Assembly (NCBI GenBank): GCA_002470125.1
Contig: DKNB01000015.1
Location: 1-7,746, forward strand
Source: Gallionellales bacterium UBA7399
GTDB lineage: Bacteria; Pseudomonadota; Gammaproteobacteria; Burkholderiales; Gallionellaceae
Length of the DNA: 7,746 nucleotides
Reading direction: 5' to 3'
The notes below the pieces were generated by a model that worked only from the letters and a program-made list of their open reading frames with translations, had not been told where the DNA came from and did not search any database. Of the stretch, positions 1 to 5,305 are shown in pieces. How positions within the stretch are numbered: position 1 is the first letter of the stretch; each line of letters begins with the position of its first letter. The translations under genes and the position numbers were made by a program.

Positions 1-2
1 AC

Positions 3-52
3 CCCTCCACCCCAGAATTTGGGGGCTCCATCCCCGCCAATTAGTAGTCCAG
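3..52 (+). repeat. Left copy of a ~50 bp direct repeat flanking the kai block
   Basis: This stretch reappears almost unchanged at 5018-5066 in the same orientation. The only difference I see is one extra T in the AATTT before the G run (AATT in the right copy). Similarity stops after GTCCAG on the right; on the left it may run beyond the window edge. One frame here reads as a protein tail ending ...TPEFGGSIPAN with a TAG at 42-44, followed by a terminator at 62-90. So this copy may be the 3' end of a plus-strand gene lying to the left. The coding reading is inference; the repeat itself is seen directly. Confidence 0.85.
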
Positions 53-61
53 CAACATCCA

Positions 62-90
62 ACGCCGTCCTAGCGACGGCGTTTTTCTTT
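62..90 (+). terminator. Rho-independent terminator (plus-strand transcription)
   Basis: A perfect 8-bp stem ACGCCGTC/GACGGCGT (62-69 and 75-82) with a 5-nt loop is followed by TTTTTCTTT. The T tract lies on the plus strand, so it should end a transcript entering from the left of the window. Read on the minus strand, after the GGDEF-EAL stop at 101, the same hairpin is followed by TTGGATG. It would be a poor intrinsic terminator for the kai operon, though it may still slow polymerase. Confidence 0.8.
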
Positions 91-100
91 GTATATTCAA

Positions 101-2314
101 TCATTCACTTTGTTTGATTGCCATCAGTCCAAGCAATGCTTCAAATTGATCAACCGGTATCGGCTTGCTAAATAAATAACCTTGGTAATGTAAACAACCG
201 CTGTTCTGTAGAATCTGTCGTTGCTCATTGGTTTCCACTCCCTCGGCAATAACGGATAGGCCTAAATTTTTCGACATATCAATTATGGTATTTATAATAG
301 TTATATTTCTACCGGTCATGATGTTACTCACGAATGACTGATCTATTTTTAGTTGACACAGCGGCAGCTGGTTAAGGTATTGCAAGGAAGAATACCCTGT
401 CCCAAAATCATCTAATGCGAACTGGACGCCGATTTCTTTTAACACAGTAATGCAATCAATCGCGGCATCAACGTCATCCAACAATACGCTTTCAGTAACT
501 TCCAGCATGAGCAACTTTGGGTTAATGGCATGGCGATTAGCAATGTCTTTCACTTGCGATGTAAAATTGGCATTACGGAATTGTTTGGTGCTTACGTTTA
601 CTGACAGCACGAGTTCACGAGTTAGAGCATTGTCCTGCCATAGCTTGAGTTGAGCGCAGGCCGTCTCCAGCACCCATTCCCCAATGGCTTCTACTAGGTT
701 TACTTCTTCTGCCAACTGAATGAATTGTGATGGTAGCAAAAATCCGCGCTCAGGATGTATCCAGCGGATTAATGCTTCCGCGCCTGATGGACGGTTCTGA
801 TTGTCCACTTGAATCTGGTAATACAACTGGAATTCTCCCTCATCAAGAGCTTTACGTAAATCATTCTCAAGAATTGCGCGGATGTGGATGGTGTCTTGCA
901 TGTTCTGGCTGAAGAATCGCAGTGTATTTCGGCCTTCTTTTTTAGCTTGGTACATGGCAATGTCAGCTTCACCTAACAATGCACCTATTCCAGATGGATG
1001 CTGATTAAATAGTGTGATACCTATACTCGGCGTTATGTGATATTCGTGTGTATCAAGCTGGTAGGGCCGACCCAGTGCTACGATAATTTTTCTGGCCACA
1101 ACTTCTGCATGAGCCGCCGCCGCAACAGGCTGTGGATCTAACCCTTCTAACATAACAACAAACTCATCTCCACCCAGGCGAGCAACAGTGTCATTTTCAC
1201 GTACACATGTGCTCAAGCGCTTGGCAACCTCTTGTAGTAGCAGGTCTCCCATGTCGTGACCGAGTGTGTCGTTCAATTTTTTGAAGTGATCCAAATCCAG
1301 AAATAGAATTGCTCCTTCATTTCCATTACGCTTACTAGAAGCCTTTGCCAGAGTGAGCCGATCCATTAAAAGTCGCCTATTAGGCAAAAGTGTAAGCTGA
1401 TCGTAATAAGCCAGGTTCTTTATTTTTTCTTTTGCGGCATTGCTTAGGGTAATATCGTTAATCGTTCCAACAAAATTTAAGATGACTCCGTTTTTATCTT
1501 TAACAGTATTGATGGTGCACAAAGATAGAAAAGCATCACCATTCTTACGTTTGCTCCATACCTCACCCTCCCATGATCCATTTTTATTAATACTTTCCAA
1601 CATGGAGGTATAAAAGTCGTCATCCTTACGGGCTGAACTTAAAATCTCAAGTTCCTTGCCCTTGATTTCATCAAAGGAATAACCTGTAGTCTTGGTGTAA
1701 GCGTCATTTACTCGAACTATCAAGGCATTACTATCGGTGACCACAATGCCAGCATAAGAATTAAAAGCAATTGCTGCTATATTTAGCTCCTGTTCATTTC
1801 TTTTGTATGCATTAATCTCAGTCAAATCGGTTGCAAGAAGACAGGTCAGATCTTCCATCTCTTTCGGAAGCGGAAAACTGCTGGAAAGACTGATCGGCAC
1901 TCTCGTGCAGTCATCTGCGACAAGGTCGAGTTCTTTGCGGTTGTTTTTTTCACTTTTGTGGCTTAAAAATTGCTTAAAAGCCTGATAACTATCTGGTGCA
2001 ATCCATGTGGATATCTGGGAGCTGATTACTTTTTCGAGTGGGCTTTTGAGCATTTCTGCGAAGCGACGGTTGGCGTAAATAATCATGCCCGTGGCACTCA
2101 TCGTCAGAGCACCTTCACTCATGTTTTCTATCAACATCCGGTAAGCCTGGTCTACCCCTCTGAGAGCAAATACCTGCTCGCCCCCGTCACCCATGACCAC
2201 CAGGGAGTCAACTTCGCCTGAGCGAATGGCGCGAAGTGTGTCCTCCGCTTCGTCGAGCCTCGCACGAAGGTCTGAATTTTCAGTGCGTAGATCAGCGTCG
2301 GACCCTCCTGTCAT
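101..2314 (-). CDS. PAS-PAS-GGDEF-EAL cyclic-di-GMP signalling protein, last gene of the kai operon
   Basis: A predicted cytoplasmic enzyme that could both make and break cyclic-di-GMP; I see no signal peptide or membrane span. Residues are numbered from the ATG at 2314 (737 aa). A short N-terminal coiled coil (about 10-35, with AIRSGEVDSLVV) leads into one PAS domain (about 55-165) and a second (about 178-290). This N-terminal block is known from PAS histidine kinases encoded near kaiC; here the output is different. The GGDEF motif is intact (381-385), and an RxxD inhibitory site (R372-D375) lies five residues before it. The EAL domain keeps EAL (513-515), ExTE (605-608), DDFGTGYSSL (from 635), K656, E691 and QGY (from 711), so phosphodiesterase activity is plausible. 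The ATG overlaps the upstream kaiB stop as ATGA, suggesting translational coupling. A GTG at 2329 is an alternative start (742 aa). Neither start has a clear ribosome binding site. Which activity dominates cannot be read from sequence. Confidence 0.93.
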   Translation of the reverse strand: MTGGSDADLRTENSDLRARLDEAEDTLRAIRSGEVDSLVVMGDGGEQVFALRGVDQAYRMLIENMSEGALTMSATGMIIYANRRFAEMLKSPLEKVISSQISTWIAPDSYQAFKQFLSHKSEKNNRKELDLVADDCTRVPISLSSSFPLPKEMEDLTCLLATDLTEINAYKRNEQELNIAAIAFNSYAGIVVTDSNALIVRVNDAYTKTTGYSFDEIKGKELEILSSARKDDDFYTSMLESINKNGSWEGEVWSKRKNGDAFLSLCTINTVKDKNGVILNFVGTINDITLSNAAKEKIKNLAYYDQLTLLPNRRLLMDRLTLAKASSKRNGNEGAILFLDLDHFKKLNDTLGHDMGDLLLQEVAKRLSTCVRENDTVARLGGDEFVVMLEGLDPQPVAAAAHAEVVARKIIVALGRPYQLDTHEYHITPSIGITLFNQHPSGIGALLGEADIAMYQAKKEGRNTLRFFSQNMQDTIHIRAILENDLRKALDEGEFQLYYQIQVDNQNRPSGAEALIRWIHPERGFLLPSQFIQLAEEVNLVEAIGEWVLETACAQLKLWQDNALTRELVLSVNVSTKQFRNANFTSQVKDIANRHAINPKLLMLEVTESVLLDDVDAAIDCITVLKEIGVQFALDDFGTGYSSLQYLNQLPLCQLKIDQSFVSNIMTGRNITIINTIIDMSKNLGLSVIAEGVETNEQRQILQNSGCLHYQGYLFSKPIPVDQFEALLGLMAIKQSE

Positions 2315-2655
2315 TTTATCTTTGGACACAGATCAAGGCCCACTAATACCCTATCTTCATTTGACATATCGCCGATAATACGGCGTAGCGGAAGTGGCAA
2401 TTCTCTGATCAAAGTCGGCGAAGCGATGATCTGCTCGCCATATGCCAGTTGTGGCTGCTGGTGAAGGTCGATGACATTCAACTCGTAGCGTCCTTGCAGA
2501 TGTTCCTCGCAGATATTCTTGATATTACTGATAGCTCGTATCGATTGCGGAGAGCTACCAATCACATATAAGCGCAAGATGTAGAATTGATCTTGTGAAT
2601 TTTTAAGCGCGTGCTCATACGATTCTTTTGAATCGATAGGATTCTTGTCTGCCAT
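2311..2655 (-). CDS. kaiB: KaiB-like protein, second paralogue (114 aa) with N-terminal extension
   Basis: A KaiB-family thioredoxin-like protein; in cyanobacteria KaiB switches fold and binds KaiC. The KaiB core starts at about residue 24 (FYILRLYVIGSSP) and runs through ICEEHLQGRYELNVIDL, the PTL segment with its conserved proline, LPLPLRRIIGDMS and RVLVGLDL. About 23 polar residues precede the core; the first kaiB product has only about 11. The acidic tail of cyanobacterial KaiB is missing; this protein ends in basic PKIK. Where cyanobacterial KaiB has DKILATP, this copy has EQIIASP, so the KaiC-binding face may differ. The start is well supported: TAGGAGG at 2662-2668 lies 6 nt before the ATG and includes the stop of the first kaiB. 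The gene ends in an ATGA overlap with the GGDEF-EAL gene. It may bind KaiC differently from the first KaiB or connect KaiC to the GGDEF-EAL protein; this is inference. Confidence 0.93.
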   Translation of the reverse strand: MADKNPIDSKESYEHALKNSQDQFYILRLYVIGSSPQSIRAISNIKNICEEHLQGRYELNVIDLHQQPQLAYGEQIIASPTLIRELPLPLRRIIGDMSNEDRVLVGLDLCPKIK

Positions 2656-2661
2656 GATGGT

Positions 2662-2668
2662 CCTCCTA
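2662..2668 (-). promoter_or_regulatory. Strong ribosome binding site overlapping the first kaiB stop codon
   Basis: On the minus strand the sequence reads TAGGAGG, then six bases, then the ATG of the second kaiB. The TAG is the stop codon of the first kaiB, so terminating ribosomes sit directly on the next gene's Shine-Dalgarno sequence. This fixes the start at 2655 and suggests coupled synthesis of the two KaiB proteins. Confidence 0.85.
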
Positions 2669-2968
2669 TTTTATGCGCTTCAGATCAAGACCAATCAAAA
2701 CGCGCTCGGTGTTGGATAGATCGCCTATGATTTTGCGCACAGGTTCAGGCAACTTGCGAACCAGCGTCGGGATGGCAAGGATCCGATCGCCGCTTGCCAG
2801 CATCGGATTTTCCAACAAATCGATCACTTCAATCTGATACTTTCCGGCCAAATGTTCTTCGCATATTTTCTTCAGATTGACAAATGCCATCATGCATTTT
2901 GGCGTTTGACCAGCGACATACAGGCGTAGCACATATACCTCTTTGGGTTCGGTTAATTTCGTTTCCAT
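2666..2968 (-). CDS. kaiB: KaiB, first paralogue (100 aa)
   Basis: A canonical-length KaiB, the partner that binds the KaiC ring in Kai oscillators or timers and acts in the cytoplasm. The sequence follows cyanobacterial KaiB closely: VYVLRLYVAGQTP at the N-terminus, LKKICEEHLAGKYQIEVIDLLENP, then DRILAIPTL with the conserved proline, LPEPVRKIIGDLS and ERVLIGLDL. It ends LKRIK and lacks the acidic C-terminal tail of the cyanobacterial protein. The ATG at 2968 is preceded by GGAAGAGAG (2977-2985 on the plus strand), a moderate ribosome binding site. The gene lies 70 nt after kaiC and 10 nt before the second kaiB. It is the closer of the two paralogues to classical KaiB and is the likelier direct KaiC ligand. 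No kaiA lies nearby, as is usual outside cyanobacteria. Confidence 0.95.
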   Translation of the reverse strand: METKLTEPKEVYVLRLYVAGQTPKCMMAFVNLKKICEEHLAGKYQIEVIDLLENPMLASGDRILAIPTLVRKLPEPVRKIIGDLSNTERVLIGLDLKRIK

Positions 2969-3012
2969 AGGGTCAACTCTCTTCCATTCAAAATGTCTAA
3001 TTTCAAGTTTCT

Positions 3013-3036
3013 AAAAAAATTTCCGCATTCCGAAAT
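3013..3036 (-). terminator. Weak terminator-like hairpin between kaiC and kaiB (possible attenuator)
   Basis: Just after the kaiC stop the minus strand reads ATTTC, a short loop region and GAAAT, running straight into a T tract of seven. The stem is only five A/T-rich pairs, plus a G-C pair beyond a G-G mismatch. A full stop to transcription is unlikely. Partial termination would make kaiC mRNA more abundant than kaiB and GGDEF-EAL mRNA. This is a suggestion from shape only. Confidence 0.3.
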
Positions 3037-3038
3037 CA

Positions 3039-4736
3039 TTAATCCGCGCTGCGACTCAACCCCATTTCTAGGCGACCCGTCAACAACTGTGACGCCTGCG
3101 CCTGTTCTTGCGTGATGATTTTCATCAATTCCGCTTCCTGCACGCCGAACTCGGCGCGCAACGCTGCAACCTTCGCTTCCAACGCCTTACGCCTACTTTC
3201 AATCTCGATTTGCCTGCGCTCGACCTCCTGCTTGCGCGTCAACGTTAAGGCCAGTTCCTGTGCCTCTTGCGCAATACGTGCAGATCCTGTCAGCACGCCA
3301 CCCGCACCGACATATACTTCACATAATTCCACCCCGTGATCGGTAATTAGGCATTCGCGTACCTGATTTGAATGTGCCATGCCACGCGACTTTGTAATGT
3401 ACAAGCAACGATTGCGCTCGCCACTAATTTCAATGTCGTGCATCACTAGCCAGGTGTCTATCATAGACGAAATGGCTATCTCGCTTGTCCCATGCGCTAC
3501 GTTACTCGACATCAACTGAGTAAACATGCTACTAATTTGCTTCGTCTTCAGAAAGTCTGCGAGTCGCAGCAGCATGGACTTAACGTCGATTATATTGTCG
3601 CCAGTGATGAAGCCGTTCAGCGGATCAACGATCACGACTTGTGGGTCGAACTTGATGGTCGCTTTGTGCATCATCGTCAGTTGCATTTCAAGGCCTGCAA
3701 ACGCTGGACGGGTCGCCTGAAAGTACAACAGGCCTTTTTTTACCCATTGCTCTAGGTCGATCCCAACAGAACGCATGTTACGTATAATCTGGCTAGGGGA
3801 TTCCTCGAAAGAGAAATACAGTGCGCGCTCGCCTCGACGACAGGCGGCATCAACGAAATGTGCGCAGATACTACTTTTGCCTGTGCCAGCTGTCCCCGAA
3901 ATAAGTACGGTACTACCACGGAAAAAGCCCTTGCCACCCATCATGGTATCAAGGCGAGAGATACCGCTAGGAATTCGATCCATGCTGGCGTTATGCCCCA
4001 AGCCTAGCGAGGTGACTGGCACAATAGAAATGCCATCTTCGTCAATCAGAAAAGGGTACTCGTTGGTGCCGTGGGTCGAGCCGCGATACTTGACCACACG
4101 CAGGCGCCGCGAGGAGGTCTGATCTTTCACACGATGGTCGAGCACAATTACACAGTCCGAGATATACTCTTCCAGCCCTTGGCGCGTCAATGTCTCTTCA
4201 CCTCGTTCACCCGTGATGATAGCAGTCACACCTTTTTCTTTCAGCCAACGGAAAAGGCGACGCAATTCGGCTCTTAATATAAGCGGGTTGGGCAGGCCAG
4301 CAAAAAGTGATTCGATGGTGTCCAACACCACGCGCTTCGCACCGATGGAGTCTATGGACTGGCCTAAACGGATGAATAATCCTTCCAAATCGTACTCGCC
4401 AGTTTCTTCGATTTCACTACGCTCAATATACACAAAGTCCAGCACAATTTTTTTGTCGGCGACCAGCGCGTCTAGGTCGAAACCCAGCGAGGCTACGTTC
4501 TGTGTCAGGTCTTTAGCGGTCTCTTCAAAGGCCATGAACACGCCAGGCTCGTTGAACTGGGTAGCCCCTCTTACCAAAAACTCCATGGCGAGTAGCGTCT
4601 TACCGCAACCCGCACTTCCGCAAACTAGCGTCGGGCGGCCTTTAGGCAGGCCTCCTTCGGTAATTTCATCCAAACCCTGAATGCCAGTAAGGGATTTTGG
4701 GAGTTTTTCTCTTGCTTTGAGTGCGGTATTGGCCAC
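3039..4736 (-). CDS. kaiC: KaiC-family double-domain ATPase/kinase with coiled-coil C-terminal extension
   Basis: A cytoplasmic RecA-like ATPase expected to form hexamers. In the cyanobacterial family the CI half hydrolyses ATP slowly and the CII half autophosphorylates and dephosphorylates. CI (about 10-245) has Walker A GSAGCGKT (40-47) and catalytic EE at 71-72. CII (about 252-475) has Walker A GTAGTGKS (281-288) and EE at 311-312. The phosphorylation site corresponding to Ser431/Thr432 of Synechococcus KaiC reads ISSMIDT, giving Ser423-Ser424; the position of Thr426 is Ser418. The family is usually about 520 residues; this protein has 565. After the A-loop-like VLTGSARIAQ, residues about 487-550 are rich in Glu, Arg, Lys and Ala and look like a coiled coil. 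The start is GTG, with GGAGGAG at 4743-4749 six bases upstream. It is the first gene of the operon. Both ATP sites look intact. Whether it oscillates or works as an hourglass or switch cannot be told from sequence. Confidence 0.96.
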   Translation of the reverse strand: MANTALKAREKLPKSLTGIQGLDEITEGGLPKGRPTLVCGSAGCGKTLLAMEFLVRGATQFNEPGVFMAFEETAKDLTQNVASLGFDLDALVADKKIVLDFVYIERSEIEETGEYDLEGLFIRLGQSIDSIGAKRVVLDTIESLFAGLPNPLILRAELRRLFRWLKEKGVTAIITGERGEETLTRQGLEEYISDCVIVLDHRVKDQTSSRRLRVVKYRGSTHGTNEYPFLIDEDGISIVPVTSLGLGHNASMDRIPSGISRLDTMMGGKGFFRGSTVLISGTAGTGKSSICAHFVDAACRRGERALYFSFEESPSQIIRNMRSVGIDLEQWVKKGLLYFQATRPAFAGLEMQLTMMHKATIKFDPQVVIVDPLNGFITGDNIIDVKSMLLRLADFLKTKQISSMFTQLMSSNVAHGTSEIAISSMIDTWLVMHDIEISGERNRCLYITKSRGMAHSNQVRECLITDHGVELCEVYVGAGGVLTGSARIAQEAQELALTLTRKQEVERRQIEIESRRKALEAKVAALRAEFGVQEAELMKIITQEQAQASQLLTGRLEMGLSRSAD

Positions 4737-4850
4737 GACTTACTCCTCCGTATTGAGTTTAATCAAATGTAGTTAACAAGCAGCTTTTCGCAACACCAGG
4801 CTCTACCTGGATCAACCTCTTCTTGTTCGGCTGCCTGGGCATTGTTTTGT

Positions 4851-4877
4851 ATCATACTTTCAGATCAAGAAACTCAA
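4851..4877 (-). promoter_or_regulatory. Candidate promoter for the kaiC operon
   Basis: On the minus strand TTGAGT (4872-4877) and TATGAT (4851-4856) match sigma-70 -35 and -10 boxes reasonably well. They are separated by 15 bp, two short of the optimum, which could mean a weak or activator-helped promoter. It would give a leader of about 110 nt before the kaiC GTG, containing a small CCAGG/CCTGG hairpin at 4796-4810. Confidence 0.4.
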
Positions 4878-4890
4878 TAGACCAATTCTG

Positions 4891-4914
4891 TGCAATTAAT
4901 TAGCGTTTAATGCA
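4891..4914. repeat. Near-perfect inverted repeat upstream of the kaiC promoter
   Basis: TGCAATTAA (4891-4899) and TTAATGCA (4907-4914) are inverted copies apart from one extra A, around a 7-bp centre. The symmetry and its place just upstream of the candidate kaiC -35 box suit binding by a dimeric regulator. No known operator is recognised. Confidence 0.4.
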
Positions 4915-4961
4915 CTTAATAGGCCCAACTTCATGGTTGGTTCGTCCGCCCCCCCTCGTGC

Positions 4962-5041
4962 AGCCCCCAGTCAATGCCGTGAATACGGCAACAGTCAGCG
5001 CGACGCCAACCAGAGATCCCTCCACCCCAGAATTGGGGGCT
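4962..5041. repeat. 8-bp perfect inverted repeat enclosing a small hairpin
   Basis: AGCCCCCA (4962-4969) and TGGGGGCT (5034-5041) are exact inverted copies. Between them lies a perfect hairpin TGCCGT-gaat-ACGGCA (4975-4990), flanked on both sides by CAGTCA (4968-4973 and 4992-4997). The right arm is inside the direct repeat, so it is also present at the left end of the window. No T tract follows, so this is not a standard terminator. Confidence 0.4.
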
Positions 5042-5066
5042 CCATCCCCGCCAATTAGTAGTCCAG
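5018..5066 (+). repeat. Right copy of the ~50 bp direct repeat flanking the kai block
   Basis: Near-identical, same-orientation copy of positions 3-52, with one T fewer in the AATT before the G run. The two copies lie about 5.0 kb apart and enclose the complete kaiC-kaiB-kaiB-GGDEF-EAL operon. Internally TTGG/CCAA and GGG/CCC can pair around CTCCAT to make a small hairpin. Unlike the left copy, it is not followed by a terminator. I do not recognise it as the end of a known insertion sequence. Confidence 0.85.
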
Positions 5067-5076
5067 TATCAACACA

Positions 5077-5121
5077 TACAGTAGGGTATAATATCGTCAC
5101 GTATAGTAGGGTATATGTCAC
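5077..5121 (+). repeat. Tandem pair of direct repeats around a perfect -10-like hexamer
   Basis: TACAGTAGGGTATA followed by ATATCGTCAC (5077-5100) is repeated as TATAGTAGGGTATA followed by TGTCAC (5102-5121), a spacing of about 25 bp. The first unit contains a perfect TATAAT (5087-5092), but I find no good -35 box at the right distance. Two similarly facing elements suggest paired protein-binding sites in the upstream region of the haemoglobin gene. This role is inference. Confidence 0.5.
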
Positions 5122-5154
5122 CTAACCTAATGTTGTTAGGGTGGTATAGCACCC
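5119..5154 (+). repeat. Two overlapping inverted repeats (mutually exclusive hairpins)
   Basis: CCTAAC (5121-5126) pairs with GTTAGG (5135-5140); the stem extends to CACCTAAC/GTTAGGGTG with one bulged G. GGGTG (5139-5143) can instead pair with CACCC (5150-5154), whose last bases are the start of the C run. Both hairpins need bases 5139-5143, so they cannot form together. The site could be a dimeric operator or an RNA switch-like leader. Confidence 0.35.
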
Positions 5155-5163
5155 CCCCCCCCC
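5152..5163 (+). repeat. Run of twelve C upstream of the haemoglobin gene
   Basis: A homopolymer C12 lies about 140 bp before the haemoglobin start and outside any gene. Long C/G runs are prone to slipped-strand length change, and also to sequencing error. Its length could alter spacing in the upstream regulatory region or the GGGTG/CACCC pairing beside it. Confidence 0.8.
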
Positions 5164-5233
5164 GCCTTTTGTTGGCATGTGTTCGATGTCGCACATACCC
5201 ACACAAGGCGTTGCCATACACTGAGCTCAACAT

Positions 5234-5266
5234 GCAACCCAGTTAACATAGCCGTGATTAGGTTGC
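5234..5266. promoter_or_regulatory. Inverted repeat GCAACC/GGTTGC upstream of the haemoglobin -10 region
   Basis: GCAACC (5234-5239) and GGTTGC (5261-5266) are exact inverted copies 21 bp apart. The right arm is 11 bp before TATAAC (5278-5283), the best -10 candidate for the haemoglobin gene. No good -35 box is present at 16-18 bp, so an activator bound here could help. I cannot match it to a known NsrR, DNR or FNR site. Confidence 0.3.
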
Positions 5267-5294
5267 GTGTGATTATTTATAACAAACACACTTT

Positions 5295-5299
5295 AAGGA
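5295..5299 (+). promoter_or_regulatory. Ribosome binding site of the truncated haemoglobin gene
   Basis: AAGGA lies six bases before the ATG at 5306. It supports that start, which also gives a typical group I truncated haemoglobin N-terminus. Confidence 0.75.
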
Positions 5300-5305
5300 A
5301 AAAAC

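Larger units (their letters stand above)
4737..5305. other. 569-bp intergenic region between divergent kaiC and haemoglobin genes
   Basis: I see no convincing gene here. Moving from kaiC rightwards it holds a candidate kaiC promoter, a near-palindrome (4891-4914) and a proline-rich open frame (4910-5125) with no ribosome binding site. It also holds a small perfect hairpin (4975-4990), the right copy of the direct repeat (5018-5066), a tandem pair of T/CAGTAGGGTATA elements (5077-5121) and inverted repeats (5121-5154). A run of twelve C (5152-5163), two looser inverted repeats and the likely haemoglobin promoter follow. The density of symmetric and repeated elements is high for a simple divergent promoter region. 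Confidence 0.8.

Noticed and set aside
62..90. The hairpin as the main terminator of the kai operon.
   Set aside because: Its T tract is on the plus strand; on the minus strand only two T follow the stem. It fits an upstream plus-strand gene better.
3492..3755. 87-residue plus-strand frame inside kaiC.
   Set aside because: It lies wholly opposite the well-conserved CII domain of kaiC, with no independent signal; it is a shadow frame.
4900..5121. 73-residue minus-strand frame between kaiC and the haemoglobin gene.
   Set aside because: It is the shadow of the same repeat-rich DNA, with no ribosome binding site or recognisable domain.
4910..5125. 71-residue proline-rich plus-strand frame as a real small gene.
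   Set aside because: It has no ribosome binding site, is low in complexity, overlaps repeats and a likely operator, and matches no family I know. It is treated only as a possible relic.
5120..5141. ACCTAAC and GTTAGGG look like integron attC core sites (RYYYAAC and GTTRRRY).
   Set aside because: The spacing is only 8 bp, far less than in attC sites, the last base of the second core does not fit, and no integron integrase or cassette array is visible.
5172..5193. TTGGCATGTG...GTCGCA as a sigma-54 promoter for the haemoglobin operon.
   Set aside because: The GG and GC elements are not at the required distance, and the -12 element is poor.
5178..5197. ATGTG/CACAT inverted repeat as a CRP/FNR-type site.
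   Set aside because: Only five bases per arm pair and the centre does not fit the TTGAT-N4-ATCAA or TGTGA-N6-TCACA patterns.
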